Positions 9,559 through 18,093 of a DNA stretch of 64,000 nucleotides are shown in pieces (the first letter of the stretch is position 1; each line of letters starts with the position of its first letter). Below the pieces are notes generated by a model. The model was not told the DNA's origin, did no database searches, and saw nothing but the letters and a program-made list of their open reading frames with translations. Where the stretch lies: NCBI RefSeq assembly GCF_024362325.1, contig NZ_CP101497.1, positions 2,046,001 through 2,110,000 of the forward strand, read 5' to 3'. A program made the position numbers and the translations under genes. The DNA comes from Microcella humidisoli (GTDB lineage Bacteria > Actinomycetota > Actinomycetes > Actinomycetales > Microbacteriaceae).

Positions 9559-9936
9559 GTGACCGCCACCGAACGCGCCATCGCCCTCACCCAGGTCGCG
9601 GCCCGCGCCGCCGACGATAAGCAGGGCGACGACCTGGTCGCTCTCGACGTGTCGGGGCCGCTGCCGCTCACCGACGTGTTCCTGCTCGTCACCGGGCGCA
9701 ACGAGCGCAACGTGCAGGCCATCGCCGCCGAGATCGAAGACCGCATGATCGAGGCGGGGGCGAAGCCGCTGCGCCGCGAGGGCCGCGCCGAGGGCCGCTG
9801 GATCCTGCTCGACTTCGGCGACATCGTCGTGCACGTGTTCCACGAGGAGGAGCGCCTGTTCTACTCGCTCGAGCGCCTCTGGAAGGACTGCCCGACTATT
9901 CCGCTGACGCTCGGCGAGCATCCAGTCGACGCATAG
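9559..9936 (+). CDS. rsfS: ribosome silencing factor
   Basis: RsfS binds L14 on the large subunit and blocks subunit joining when nutrients are scarce. The 125-residue protein has the family pattern: KQGDDLVALDV, LTDVFLLVTGRNERNVQAIA, the RREG...GRWILLDFGDIVVHVFHEEER stretch and a C-terminal LW.D. GTG at 9559 was chosen because AAGGA lies just upstream and it gives the usual N-terminus. A TTG at 9529 would add ten unconserved residues. It follows the Pro-rich membrane protein closely and is probably co-transcribed with nadD. Confidence 0.95.
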   Translation: MTATERAIALTQVAARAADDKQGDDLVALDVSGPLPLTDVFLLVTGRNERNVQAIAAEIEDRMIEAGAKPLRREGRAEGRWILLDFGDIVVHVFHEEERLFYSLERLWKDCPTIPLTLGEHPVDA

Positions 9937-9960
9937 CCGACCACGGGCAGACTGGGGGGC

Positions 9961-10320
9961 ATGAAGTGCCCCACCGACGACACCCTGCTCGTGATGAGCG
10001 ACCGCAACGGCATCGAGATCGACTACTGCCCGCAGTGCCGGGGGGTCTGGCTCGACCGTGGCGAGCTCGACAAGATCATCGATCGCGCCTCGAGCGCACC
10101 CGGCCCCGCGCCGGCTCCCGCGCCGCGCGTCGAGCTGCCGCGCGAAGCACCCGCTCGCCCCGCGGGCGGCTACCCGCCGGGCGGCTATGCGCAGCCGGGT
10201 TACCCGCAGCGCTGGGGCTCGAACTCGCCCGGTTCGGCGCCCCGCTACGGCGGCGGCTACGGCCACCCGGGCGGGTCGTACAAGCGCCCCAAGAACTGGT
10301 TGAGCGAGCTCTTCGACTGA
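9961..10320 (+). CDS. zinc-ribbon (TFIIB-type) small protein
   Basis: The N-terminal 40 residues form a zinc ribbon: CPTD near the start and CPQCRGVWLDRGELDKII, the signature of the zf-TFIIB/COG3809 family. The rest (about 45-119) is rich in Pro, Gly and Tyr and ends KNWLSELFD. Only three of the four usual zinc cysteines are obvious (C3, C23, C26); an Asp may replace the fourth. A CAGACT box ends 7 nt before the ATG, suggesting a leaderless transcript. The function of the family is unknown. Confidence 0.75.
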   Translation: MKCPTDDTLLVMSDRNGIEIDYCPQCRGVWLDRGELDKIIDRASSAPGPAPAPAPRVELPREAPARPAGGYPPGGYAQPGYPQRWGSNSPGSAPRYGGGYGHPGGSYKRPKNWLSELFD

Positions 10321-10343
10321 GGCGCGGTGGCGCCGCCGCCGAA

Positions 10344-10373
10344 TTGGTCGGCGGCCTCGGCGTGTACTAGTCT
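10344..10373 (+). promoter_or_regulatory. predicted tRNA-Ala promoter
   Basis: TTGGTC at 10344-10349 and TAGTCT at 10368-10373 are 18 nt apart, ending about 36 nt before the tRNA. Confidence 0.5.
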
Positions 10374-10409
10374 TGTCGAGTTGTCACCGGCCGAGAGGCC
10401 GGCAGCCAC

Positions 10410-10482
10410 GGGCCTGTGGCGCAGCTGGTAGCGCACCTGCATGGCATGCAGGGGGTCAGGGGTTCGAGTCCCCTCAGGTCCA
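10410..10482 (+). tRNA. tRNA-Ala (anticodon GGC)
   Basis: The acceptor stem GGGCCTG pairs with CAGGTCC (one G-U pair), followed by discriminator A at 10482. The D-arm GCGC...GCGC, the anticodon arm CCTGC-ATGGCAT-GCAGG and the T-arm with GGTTCGAGTCC are all readable. The seven-base anticodon loop gives GGC, which reads GCC alanine codons, abundant in this genome. CCA is not encoded (the next bases are CG). Confidence 0.97.
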
Positions 10483-10494
10483 CGCACGAACGAT

Positions 10495-10514
10495 ATCCCG
10501 GTCTCGGCCGGGAT
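10495..10514 (+). terminator. possible tRNA terminator hairpin
   Basis: ATCCCGG, six-base loop, CCGGGAT: a 7-bp stem 12 nt after the tRNA. There is almost no T-tract, so termination strength is uncertain. Confidence 0.45.
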
Positions 10515-10607
10515 TCGTCGTATCCGGCGCCTGCTGACCCGAGTGGCGGGGCGGCGCGCCGGGGGATCACGCGCCGGGCGCGTCGATCCGGTTCGAGAGG
10601 ACCCGCC

Positions 10608-12011
10608 GTGAGCCGCGATCTGGCCGCATCCCCGTCCGCCTCCGCAACGCGCATGCACGCGATCACCGACGAGACGACCGCCATCGTCGACATGGTCCTC
10701 GAGTACGCGCGCCGCCGCATCCTGAGCGACGACACCCCGCTCGACAAGCCGTTCACGCCCGCCGAGCTGCGGCGCCTCGCCGGCCGCACCATCAGCGAGG
10801 AGGGAATGGGGGCGCGCCGCGCCCTCGCCCTGTTCGAGAATGTGCTCGCGCCCTCGTGCATCACGACCGAGCACCCGCAGTACCTGTCATTCATCCCCTC
10901 GGCGCCCTCCAAGGCGGCCACCGCGTTCGACCTCATCGTCTCGGCGACGGCCGTCTACGGCGGTTCCTGGCTCGAGGGCTCGGGCGCCGTCTACGCCGAG
11001 AACGATGTTCTCGCCTGGCTCGCGCACGAGTTCGGGCTGCCCGAGACGGCGGGCGGCGTCTTCGTGCAGGGCGGCACGATCGGCAACCTCTCGGCCCTCG
11101 TCGCCGCGCGCGATCACGCCGATCGCCTCCGTCGCGAGGCCGGGCGCCCGCGGCCGGAGCGCTGGGTGGTCATCGCGAGCGCCGAGGCGCACTCGTCGAT
11201 CGCGAGCGCCGCGAAGGTCATGGACATCGATGTCGTCGCGGTGCCCGTGGGGGAGAGCGGCATGCTGCACGGTGACGCCGTGCGCCCCGCGCTCGTCGAG
11301 CACGGCGAGGCCGTCATCGCGGTGGTCGCGACGGGCGGCTCGACGAACTTCGGCATCGTCGACGACATCGCCTCGATCGCCGCGCTCAAGGACGAGCACG
11401 ACTTCTGGCTGCACATCGACGGCGCCTACGGCCTCGCCGCGGCGCTCAGTGCGCTCGCTCGGCCGCGATTCGCGGGCATCGAGCGCGCCGACTCGCTCAT
11501 CGTCGACCCGCACAAGTGGCTCTTCACGCCGTTCGACTCGTGCGCCCTGCTCTACCGCGACCCCGAGATCGCGCGACTCGCGCACACGCAGCACGCCGAA
11601 TACCTGGATGCCCTCACCGAGTCGACCGAATACAACCCCTCCGACTACTCGGTGCAGCTGACCCGGCGCGCCCGCGGGCTGCCCCTGTGGTTCTCGCTCG
11701 CGACCTTCGGGGCGCAGGCGTACCGCGATGCGATCGGCGTCTCGATCGAGCTCGCCCATGCCGTGGCCAGCGAGATCGCCGCGCGCGACTACCTCGCGCT
11801 CGTGCGTGAGCCGCAGCTCTCGGTCGTCGTCTTCGAGCGTGTCGGCTGGAGCCCGGGCGACTACGCCCACTGGTCGAACCGCCTGCTTGACGACCAGCAC
11901 GCGTTCGTCGTGCCGAGCTCGCACGCGGGCCGCACGAACGCGCGGTTCGCGATCGTCAACCCGCGCACGACGCTCGACGACCTGATCGGCATTCTCGACT
12001 CGATGCAGTGA
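10608..12011 (+). CDS. PLP-dependent group II decarboxylase (aromatic/acidic amino-acid decarboxylase family)
   Basis: This 467-residue enzyme of the DDC/GAD fold decarboxylates an amino acid with PLP. Visible features are GGSWLEGSGAVYAENDVLAWL near the front, FVQGGTIGNLSAL (phosphate loop), H-S-S-I, DFWLHIDGAYG (cofactor Asp) and the PLP lysine in DPHKWLFTPFDSCALL. The substrate cannot be told from the sequence; L-2,4-diaminobutyrate, aromatic amino acids and others are used by relatives. GTG 10608 has GAGAGGA upstream. The longer frame upstream overlaps the tRNA and was rejected. An internal ATG at 10653 is an alternative start. Confidence 0.85.
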   Translation: MSRDLAASPSASATRMHAITDETTAIVDMVLEYARRRILSDDTPLDKPFTPAELRRLAGRTISEEGMGARRALALFENVLAPSCITTEHPQYLSFIPSAPSKAATAFDLIVSATAVYGGSWLEGSGAVYAENDVLAWLAHEFGLPETAGGVFVQGGTIGNLSALVAARDHADRLRREAGRPRPERWVVIASAEAHSSIASAAKVMDIDVVAVPVGESGMLHGDAVRPALVEHGEAVIAVVATGGSTNFGIVDDIASIAALKDEHDFWLHIDGAYGLAAALSALARPRFAGIERADSLIVDPHKWLFTPFDSCALLYRDPEIARLAHTQHAEYLDALTESTEYNPSDYSVQLTRRARGLPLWFSLATFGAQAYRDAIGVSIELAHAVASEIAARDYLALVREPQLSVVVFERVGWSPGDYAHWSNRLLDDQHAFVVPSSHAGRTNARFAIVNPRTTLDDLIGILDSMQ

Positions 12012-12039
12012 GCGCGGGGGCGGCCGTACACTGGCGCTC

Positions 12040-13950
12040 GTGACCATCGGCGCCCCGGAGTCGTCGCCTGAGCCGTCGCCCGCGCCGCCGCCCGCGCCGC
12101 CGGGCGCTGATGACGCCGTGCGCGCGAGGACGCCCGGCTGGGTGCCGTGGGTCGTGACGCCGCTCGTCGTGCTGATGCTCGGGGCGGCGCTCGACGCCGT
12201 CGACCTCGTGGCGCCCGAGGTGTCGGGTGGCGCGGCCGCCCGGTTCGTGCCGCCGGATGGCCAGCGCTCGGTCGCGACCGACGCCGCGGGCATCCAGATC
12301 GTCACCGAGCACACGCGCTCGATCGGCATGGAGGGCATCTTCGCGGCGCCTTCGACGATCGCCGCGAGCGTGCTCGGCTCGCTCGGCGAGACCGAGGTGC
12401 GCGAGGCGCAGTGGTGGCGGGCATCGACGGTGAACGATCGCGGTGAGCGCGGCGCCGACCTGTTCCGGCTGTCGAGCGACGGCGTCACCCAGGTCGCCTC
12501 GTGGGGCGGGCCGATCGGTTTCGTGTTCGAGCCCGCGATCGTGCTGCTGCCGCCCGAGGTGCAGCCGGGAGACACCTGGAGCTCGACCGGCTCGGCACTG
12601 CCCGGCGGTGTGCTCGTCTACACGGCCGAATTCGCCGCGCTGCGCGCCGATGGCCCGTTCACCGACTTCGACGAGGGCCGCGAGATTCCCCTGACGGGCG
12701 GCTGCATCGGCGTCGAGAGCACCGTGCGCATCGAGGATGTCGATGGGGGCCTCTCCACGACCCTCGAGGAGTCGACGGTGTGGTGCCCGGGGCGCGGAGC
12801 CGTGTGGAGCAGCGGCACGATCGACGATCGGCCCGCGGGCCGCGCTGAGCTGCGTCCGGGCGCTCTCGCACCGCTCGGCGGGCCCGCGACCGTCGCGGCA
12901 TCCTTCGGCGCCCTGCTCGACCCGTCCTCGCGCCTCCTGCCCGGCCGCACCCTGCCGATCGCCATCACCGATCCCTTCTTCGGCGCCTCCGACGTGACCG
13001 GCCAGTACCCCGTCGCGCCCGCGGCCACCGCCGACGGTCGACTCGTCGTGGTCAACGATCGCGGCGACGATGTGCAGGTGCTCGCCCTCGGGCGCGCGCA
13101 GGCGCGGCTCGCGTGGTTCGGGCACCCGGGCGGCACGGTCGTGGCCGTCGGCACGGCCGGCGATCTCGTGGTGGCGACGACGGCGCGGCGGCAGGTCGTC
13201 GCCTACGACGCGACCGGGCGCCGGCTCTGGAACTGGGCGGCCGACGAGCTCGTGCTCGCCGCACCGGTCGCCGTTCCCGCCGGCGACTCCGGAACCGACG
13301 ACATCGTGGTCGCCGCCCGCAGCGGCACCGTGACGCGATTGGATGCCCGCACCGGCACTCCCCGCTGGTCGCAGTCGCTCGGCGCCGACGCCCGCGCCGA
13401 GGTCGTCGTCGTCGACGATCTCGTGCTGGTGGCCGATGAGCGGGAGCGGCTCACGGCGCTCGACGCCGCCACGGGTGCCGTCGTCTGGCGCGACGAGCCC
13501 GGGCTCGTCGTCGAGCTCGCGGCCGCGGGCGGCACGTCGGGGCTGGTCGTGGCGATGCTCGAGTCGGGCGAGATCGTCGCCCTCGAGCGGGTCTCGGGCG
13601 ACGAGCGCTGGAGCACGGGGTACACGGGTCTCGCGCGCGGCGTGCTGGTCGTCGACGACGCCGTGGTCGCCCTCACCGACGAGGCCGTTGTGGCCATCGA
13701 GGCCGAGAGCGGCGAGGTGCGGTGGCGCGGAGCGGGCGGGCAGGCCCTGGTGGGCGAGAGCACGTCGAGCGTCGTCACGATCGTGCGGGCCGCCGACGTC
13801 GAGTTGCGGGCCACCGTCGATGGCGCCGTCATCGACGCGCACCCCATCGACGAGGGGTCGATCTCGGCGAGCCGGTCGGTGCTCGCGGTCGGCGCCGCGC
13901 TCGTCGTGCTCGAGAGCGATGGCGTGCTGCGGCGCTGGGAGCTGCGATGA
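12040..13950 (+). CDS. PQQ-like beta-propeller protein with one N-terminal membrane helix
   Basis: This 636-residue protein has a Pro-rich cytoplasmic start, a membrane helix (about 43-63) and a large outer part. The second half carries repeated propeller blades with the W-x-x-x-x-G/D-E pattern, such as LDARTGTPRWSQSLG, LDAATGAVVWRDEPG and IEAESGEVRWRGAG, typical of PQQ-binding-like (BamB-type) repeats. No dehydrogenase residues are evident, so a scaffold or sensor role is more likely. A TACACT box lies 7 nt before the GTG (leaderless). Its stop overlaps the following polytopic membrane protein by 4 nt, so the two probably act together. Confidence 0.7.
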   Translation: MTIGAPESSPEPSPAPPPAPPGADDAVRARTPGWVPWVVTPLVVLMLGAALDAVDLVAPEVSGGAAARFVPPDGQRSVATDAAGIQIVTEHTRSIGMEGIFAAPSTIAASVLGSLGETEVREAQWWRASTVNDRGERGADLFRLSSDGVTQVASWGGPIGFVFEPAIVLLPPEVQPGDTWSSTGSALPGGVLVYTAEFAALRADGPFTDFDEGREIPLTGGCIGVESTVRIEDVDGGLSTTLEESTVWCPGRGAVWSSGTIDDRPAGRAELRPGALAPLGGPATVAASFGALLDPSSRLLPGRTLPIAITDPFFGASDVTGQYPVAPAATADGRLVVVNDRGDDVQVLALGRAQARLAWFGHPGGTVVAVGTAGDLVVATTARRQVVAYDATGRRLWNWAADELVLAAPVAVPAGDSGTDDIVVAARSGTVTRLDARTGTPRWSQSLGADARAEVVVVDDLVLVADERERLTALDAATGAVVWRDEPGLVVELAAAGGTSGLVVAMLESGEIVALERVSGDERWSTGYTGLARGVLVVDDAVVALTDEAVVAIEAESGEVRWRGAGGQALVGESTSSVVTIVRAADVELRATVDGAVIDAHPIDEGSISASRSVLAVGAALVVLESDGVLRRWELR

Positions 13951-15788
13951 GCGCGGAGGGGATGACGGCACTGTCGCCGCCGCGCTCGCGCACGATGTCG
14001 CGCATCGCCACGGGCGCCCGCACGCTGTGGCGCGGCATCATCGTCGACCCGATCCGGCGTGGGCGCCTGCGCGATACCGACTCGCCGCGCGGGCTCGGCC
14101 CCATCGTGGTGGTCGGGGTGGTGGCGTTCTGCCTGGCGGTCGCGCTGATCCTGGGTGCCCCGCTCGTGCGGTCGATCTCGCCGCTGACGGTGAGCGTGGG
14201 CTCGATCGTGCTCTCGCTGCCGCGGCTGCTGCTGCCGACGATCTTCTGGCTCGTCATCCTGTCGCTCGCCCTCATGCAGACGGCGGCGCTGCACACGCGG
14301 CGGCGCACGACGGTCGTGCTGACGATCATGACCTCGCTCGTGCTGCTCTTCATCGGCTCGCTCGACCTCGGGGCCGACGGCGCCGGCGGCGTCTCGATCA
14401 CGCCGGGCAAGATCGTGTCGATGCTCGCGGTCGTTGGCATCATCCTGCTCGTCGTGCTGCGGCGCCGGTCGGTGTTCGCCTGGTGGGAGTTTCCGCTCGT
14501 GCTCGCGATCACCGGGCTCTCGACGGTGGTCTCGCTCGGGCGCAGCGCGGCGCAGGCGGCTCCGTTCGGGCTCGACTTCGGGCCGACGACCGCCTCGCTC
14601 GTCATGTCGTCGCTCGGGCAGCTGGCCGTTCCGGCGGCTCTCGCCGCAGGAGTCGCCGTCGCGGAGTTCGCGATCGGGGCGTCGACGACGGCCGTCGCCG
14701 CCGTGCATCGGCCTCTCGAGAACGCCCGTCGGCGCGGAGTGCTGCGCTCGGTCTCGCTCGTGCTCATCATCGCGTTCGTCCTGGTCGCGCTGTGGCGGGT
14801 CATCGAGCTGGCGCTGGGGCTCGCCACCGGCAGCGGGGTCGTCGTCGAGGTGCGCGATCTGCCGCTGTCGATCGGCATCGTGCTCGCGATCGCGGGGTTG
14901 TGGTGGGGCATCGCACGGGCGCGCCGGTCGTCGGCGACCCGCATCGACGACGTCATGAGCCGCCTCGACGACGCCGGGCTGCCGGTGGCCGCCGCCCTGT
15001 CGATCACCCTCGCACCGGTCGTGGTGCTGCTGCTCGCGGCGCAGGTCGTCACCGCGTGGGGCGCTGACGGCGCCGCCGTGGGCGTCGTCTTCGTCATCGC
15101 CGATGCGCTGCGCGGCACGGTCGCCCTCACGATCGTGCGGGGCGCGGTCGGCATCGCCCTCATCGTCATTGCGTTCGTGCTGGCACGGCGCGGCGCGCGC
15201 GGCCTGCCCGAGCTGCTCGCCGCGATCGGGCTGTTCGCGCTGCTGAGCGTGCTGCCGGCGCTGGTCAGCGCACCCCTGACGTGGTCGTCGCCGGCGCTCG
15301 CCGTCGTCATCGCGCTCGGCACGCTGACGCTCGCGGTCGTGCTGGCGGTGCGCCGACGGCTCGACGCTCGCCGCATCGCCCTGCTCACGGTGGCGCTGCT
15401 GCTCTCGGCCGCGGCGGCGTGGCGCGATGTGCTCGCCGACCCGCTGAGCGCCGTCATCGGGGCCAGCGGCATCGCCCTCGTGCTGTTCGGCTTCGTCTGG
15501 GGGTTCGTGACCGACGCCGACATCACCCACGGCGAGAGTGCCGCCTACCCGCGGCCGGCGCGCGTCATGCTCTTCCTCGCGAACGCCGTGTTCGGCGTGA
15601 CCGTGCTGGCCTTCGGAACCCTCGCGCGCGACCTGGGCGCCGCGATCGATCTCGACGCCTTCGCTCAATTCGGCGATGAGCTGCTCGGTACCGCGCTCAT
15701 CCTGGCCGCCGTGATGGCCGTGTGGGCGACGGCCACCGCACGCGACTCGGCCGATTCCCGGCCCGAAGCCCCTACCGTGGCTGCATGA
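13947..15788 (+). CDS. polytopic membrane protein of unknown function (about 12-14 helices)
   Basis: The ATG overlaps the stop of the propeller gene (ATGA), and this gene in turn overlaps pdxH by 4 nt. The 613-residue product starts with about 50 polar, basic residues and is then almost entirely hydrophobic, with roughly a dozen membrane helices separated by short loops. No transporter signature, Walker motif or catalytic residue was recognised. The tight coupling to an anchored PQQ-like propeller suggests a two-component membrane assembly, with the propeller outside. Function is unassigned. Confidence 0.6.
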   Translation: MSAEGMTALSPPRSRTMSRIATGARTLWRGIIVDPIRRGRLRDTDSPRGLGPIVVVGVVAFCLAVALILGAPLVRSISPLTVSVGSIVLSLPRLLLPTIFWLVILSLALMQTAALHTRRRTTVVLTIMTSLVLLFIGSLDLGADGAGGVSITPGKIVSMLAVVGIILLVVLRRRSVFAWWEFPLVLAITGLSTVVSLGRSAAQAAPFGLDFGPTTASLVMSSLGQLAVPAALAAGVAVAEFAIGASTTAVAAVHRPLENARRRGVLRSVSLVLIIAFVLVALWRVIELALGLATGSGVVVEVRDLPLSIGIVLAIAGLWWGIARARRSSATRIDDVMSRLDDAGLPVAAALSITLAPVVVLLLAAQVVTAWGADGAAVGVVFVIADALRGTVALTIVRGAVGIALIVIAFVLARRGARGLPELLAAIGLFALLSVLPALVSAPLTWSSPALAVVIALGTLTLAVVLAVRRRLDARRIALLTVALLLSAAAAWRDVLADPLSAVIGASGIALVLFGFVWGFVTDADITHGESAAYPRPARVMLFLANAVFGVTVLAFGTLARDLGAAIDLDAFAQFGDELLGTALILAAVMAVWATATARDSADSRPEAPTVAA

Positions 15789-16456
15789 CCGATCCCGCCG
15801 GCACCGACCCGACCCTCGAGAGCGCGCTGCGCACGCACACCGACTACGGCGTCGAGAAGCTCGAAGAGGCCGACCTCGCGGCCGACCCGTTCGCCCAGTT
15901 CACGGCCTGGCTCGCCGAGGCGGCCGAGCGCGGCGTCTACGAGCCGAACGCGATGGTGCTCGGCACGATTGACCCCGACGGCGCGCCCTCGATCCGCACC
16001 GTGCTGCTGCGCGGCGTTGACGAGCGCGGCTTCGCGTTCTACACCGACTACACCTCGCGCAAGGGCCGTGCCCTGCTCGCGAACCCTGCGGTCGCCGTGG
16101 TGTTCCCCTGGTACACGCTGCACCGGCAGGTCAAGATCTTCGGGCACGCGCATCCCGTCGAGGCGGCCGACAGCGACGCCTACTTCGCCAACCGTCCGCG
16201 CGGGGCGCAGGTCGCGGCGTGGTCGAGCGACCAGTCGCAGCCCATCGCCTCGCGCGAGGCGCTCGAGCAGAAGGTGCACGACGCCGAGGAGCGGTTCGTG
16301 GATGCGCCCGAGGTTCCCCGGCCCGAGCGATGGGGCGGGTTCCGCATCGTTCCCGACCGCGTGGAGTTCTGGCAGGGGCGCACCTCCCGCCTGCACGACC
16401 GCCTGCTGTTCCACCGCGAGGGCTCGGACTGGCGGATCGAGCGCCTGCAGCCCTGA
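15785..16456 (+). CDS. pdxH: pyridoxamine 5'-phosphate oxidase
   Basis: PdxH oxidises pyridoxine/pyridoxamine phosphate to PLP using FMN. The 223-residue protein shows the family pattern in order: NAMVLGTIDPDGAPSIRTVLLRG, FYTDYTSRKG, FPWYTLHRQVKIFG, SDQSQPI, RPERWGGFRIVPDRVEFWQGRTSRLHDR and a terminal W.I.RLQP. All FMN- and PLP-contacting positions that I know are present. It overlaps the membrane-protein gene by 4 nt. A PLP-dependent decarboxylase is encoded nearby at 10.6 kb, although the two are not obviously one operon. Confidence 0.96.
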   Translation: MTDPAGTDPTLESALRTHTDYGVEKLEEADLAADPFAQFTAWLAEAAERGVYEPNAMVLGTIDPDGAPSIRTVLLRGVDERGFAFYTDYTSRKGRALLANPAVAVVFPWYTLHRQVKIFGHAHPVEAADSDAYFANRPRGAQVAAWSSDQSQPIASREALEQKVHDAEERFVDAPEVPRPERWGGFRIVPDRVEFWQGRTSRLHDRLLFHREGSDWRIERLQP

Positions 16457-16491
16457 TCGCGGTCGCGGGAATAGGGCGGTTCGTGAGACGG

Positions 16492-16520
16492 TTGACCCCG
16501 TCGATACGTACGCATAGATA
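16492..16520 (+). promoter_or_regulatory. predicted promoter of the luciferase-like oxidoreductase gene
   Basis: TTGACC at 16492-16497 and TAGATA at 16515-16520 with a 17-nt spacer: one of the best vegetative promoters in the window. The GGGGAGACC ribosome-binding site follows immediately. Confidence 0.65.
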
Positions 16521-16530
16521 GGGGAGACCA

Positions 16531-17598
16531 GTGGCCATTGCCGACGCGAACGACCTCGAGCTGGGCATCGACACCTTCGGTGATGTCACCGTTGCCGCGG
16601 ACGGGCAGCCGCTGCCCTACGCCCAGGTGATCCGCAACGTCGTCGAGGAGGGCGTCCTGGCCGACCAGGTCGGCGTCGACGCGATCACCGTCGGCGAGCA
16701 CCACCGCGATGACTTCGCCGTCTCGGCGCCCGACATCGTCCTCACCGCGATCGCCGCCCGCACCGAGCGCATCCGCATCGGCAGCGGCGTGACGGTGCTG
16801 AGCTCTGACGACCCCATCCGCGTGTTCCAGCGCTTCGCCACGATCGATGCGATCTCGAACGGCCGCGCCGACGTCATCATGGGCCGCGGGTCGTTCACCG
16901 AGTCGTTCCCGCTCTTCGGCTACGAGCTGCAGGACTACCAGCGGCTCTTCGAGGAGAAGCTCAACCTCTACGCCGAGGTGCACAAAGAGCAGCCGGTCAC
17001 GTGGCAGGGCTCGACGCGCGCCCCGCTGCAGAACCAGATGGTGTACCCGACGACCGAGAGCGGCGCACTGCGCACGTGGGTCGGCGTGGGCGGCAGCCCC
17101 GAGTCGGTCGTGCGCGCGGCGAACTACGGGTTCCCGCTCATGCTCGCCATCATCGGTGGGCCGGCCGAGCGCTTCGCGCCGTTCGTCGAGCTCTACCACC
17201 GCGCCCTCACGCAGCTCGAGCAGCCGTGGCAGCCGGTCGGCGTGCACTCGCCGGGCTACATCGCCGAGACCGACGAGCAGGCGATGGAAGAGTTGTGGCC
17301 GGCCTACGAGCAGATGTTCGGCCGCATCGGCCGCGAGCGGGGCTGGGGCCCGACGACCTATGCGCACTTCCAGCAGGAGGTCGAGCACGGCTCGCTCTAT
17401 GTGGGCTCGCCCGAGACGGTCGCCCGCAAGATCGCGGCCACGGTCTCGACCCTCGGCATCCAGCGCTTCGATCTGAAGTACAGCACCGGCCCGCTGCAGC
17501 ACGAGAAGCTCATGCGCGCGATCGAGCTGTACGGCACGCAGGTCATTCCGCGCGTGCGCGAGCTGCTCGCCGAGAAGCTCGTGCCGGCCGGCGCCTGA
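16531..17598 (+). CDS. LLM-class flavin-dependent oxidoreductase
   Basis: This 355-residue protein belongs to the bacterial luciferase-like monooxygenase superfamily, TIM-barrel enzymes that use reduced flavin (FMN or F420). Visible are VDAITVGEHHRDDFAVSAPDI, TERIRIGSGVTVLSSDDPIRVFQRFATID, GRADVIMGRGSFTESFPLFG and YVGSPETVARKI near the end. The substrate is unknown. GTG 16531 is preceded by GGGGAG at a good distance, and a strong promoter lies just upstream, so it is probably transcribed alone. Whether it uses FMN or F420 cannot be decided here. Confidence 0.88.
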   Translation: MAIADANDLELGIDTFGDVTVAADGQPLPYAQVIRNVVEEGVLADQVGVDAITVGEHHRDDFAVSAPDIVLTAIAARTERIRIGSGVTVLSSDDPIRVFQRFATIDAISNGRADVIMGRGSFTESFPLFGYELQDYQRLFEEKLNLYAEVHKEQPVTWQGSTRAPLQNQMVYPTTESGALRTWVGVGGSPESVVRAANYGFPLMLAIIGGPAERFAPFVELYHRALTQLEQPWQPVGVHSPGYIAETDEQAMEELWPAYEQMFGRIGRERGWGPTTYAHFQQEVEHGSLYVGSPETVARKIAATVSTLGIQRFDLKYSTGPLQHEKLMRAIELYGTQVIPRVRELLAEKLVPAGA

Positions 17599-17623
17599 GG
17601 CACCGACCGCCACGAGTGCCGGG

Positions 17624-17992
17624 CTACGGTCCGGTGACGACCGGGATGCCCGTGCTGCTCGACGCGCTCGCGACGCTGCCGCCGTTCGTGAGGTCGGCGA
17701 AGCCGAGGGCCGTCATGCGGTCGATGGCCTGCCCCGAGCGGTTGCCGCTGCGGCAGTAGACGTAGTAGCTGCCCGTGGGGTCGAGCTGGCTCACGAGCGC
17801 CTCGAAGTCGGGCGACTGCACGTCGATGTTCACCGCGCCCTCGAGGTGGCCGCTGGCGAACTCGGCCGGTGTGCGCACGTCGATGACGACGGTGTCGGCA
17901 TCGAGGGCGACGGGCTCGGTGGGGCTCGCGCAGGCGGTTGCGCCGAGCGCGAGTCCGAGGGCGAGGGTGATCGAGAGCAGGATGCGGCGCAT
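17624..17992 (-). CDS. rhodanese-domain lipoprotein
   Basis: The 122-residue precursor has a signal peptide (about 1-20) ending in ATAC, with Cys21 as a likely lipidation site. A single rhodanese domain follows. Key pieces are VVIDVRTPAEFASGHLEGAVNID and the active-site loop CRSGNRSG with catalytic Cys80. Such proteins accept sulfane sulfur and act outside the membrane. A perfect CsoR/CstR-type palindrome lies 37-52 nt upstream of the start, which suggests control by copper or persulfide stress. A start 11 codons further upstream is possible but would delay the signal peptide. Confidence 0.85.
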   Translation of the reverse strand: MRRILLSITLALGLALGATACASPTEPVALDADTVVIDVRTPAEFASGHLEGAVNIDVQSPDFEALVSQLDPTGSYYVYCRSGNRSGQAIDRMTALGFADLTNGGSVASASSSTGIPVVTGP

Positions 17993-18028
17993 GGGTCCTC
18001 CGGGGTCGATGGGATGTCGCTCCACAGT

Positions 18029-18044
18029 ATACCCCCGGGGGTAT
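18029..18044. promoter_or_regulatory. perfect 16-bp CsoR/CstR-like operator palindrome
   Basis: ATACCCCCGGGGGTAT is a perfect inverted repeat. Type-2 CsoR-family regulators (copper-responsive CsoR, persulfide-responsive CstR) bind A/T-flanked C-tract/G-tract palindromes of this form. It sits between the rhodanese lipoprotein (minus) and the MFS exporter (plus) and could control either or both. No csoR/cstR gene is in the window. Confidence 0.7.
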
Positions 18045-18093
18045 TGAGAGGACTCGCAGGCGCCGGACGCGCCCGCGGTGCTTGACTGGCCCC

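Noticed and set aside
10416..10607. N-terminal extension of the PLP decarboxylase
   Set aside because: It runs through the tRNA-Ala gene; GTG 10608 with an upstream GAGAGGA site is a better start.
13203..15668. 821-residue minus-strand open frame opposite the propeller and membrane-protein genes
   Set aside because: Translation is almost only Arg, Asp, His, Gln and Glu, typical of an antisense frame; the plus-strand genes have clear domains.
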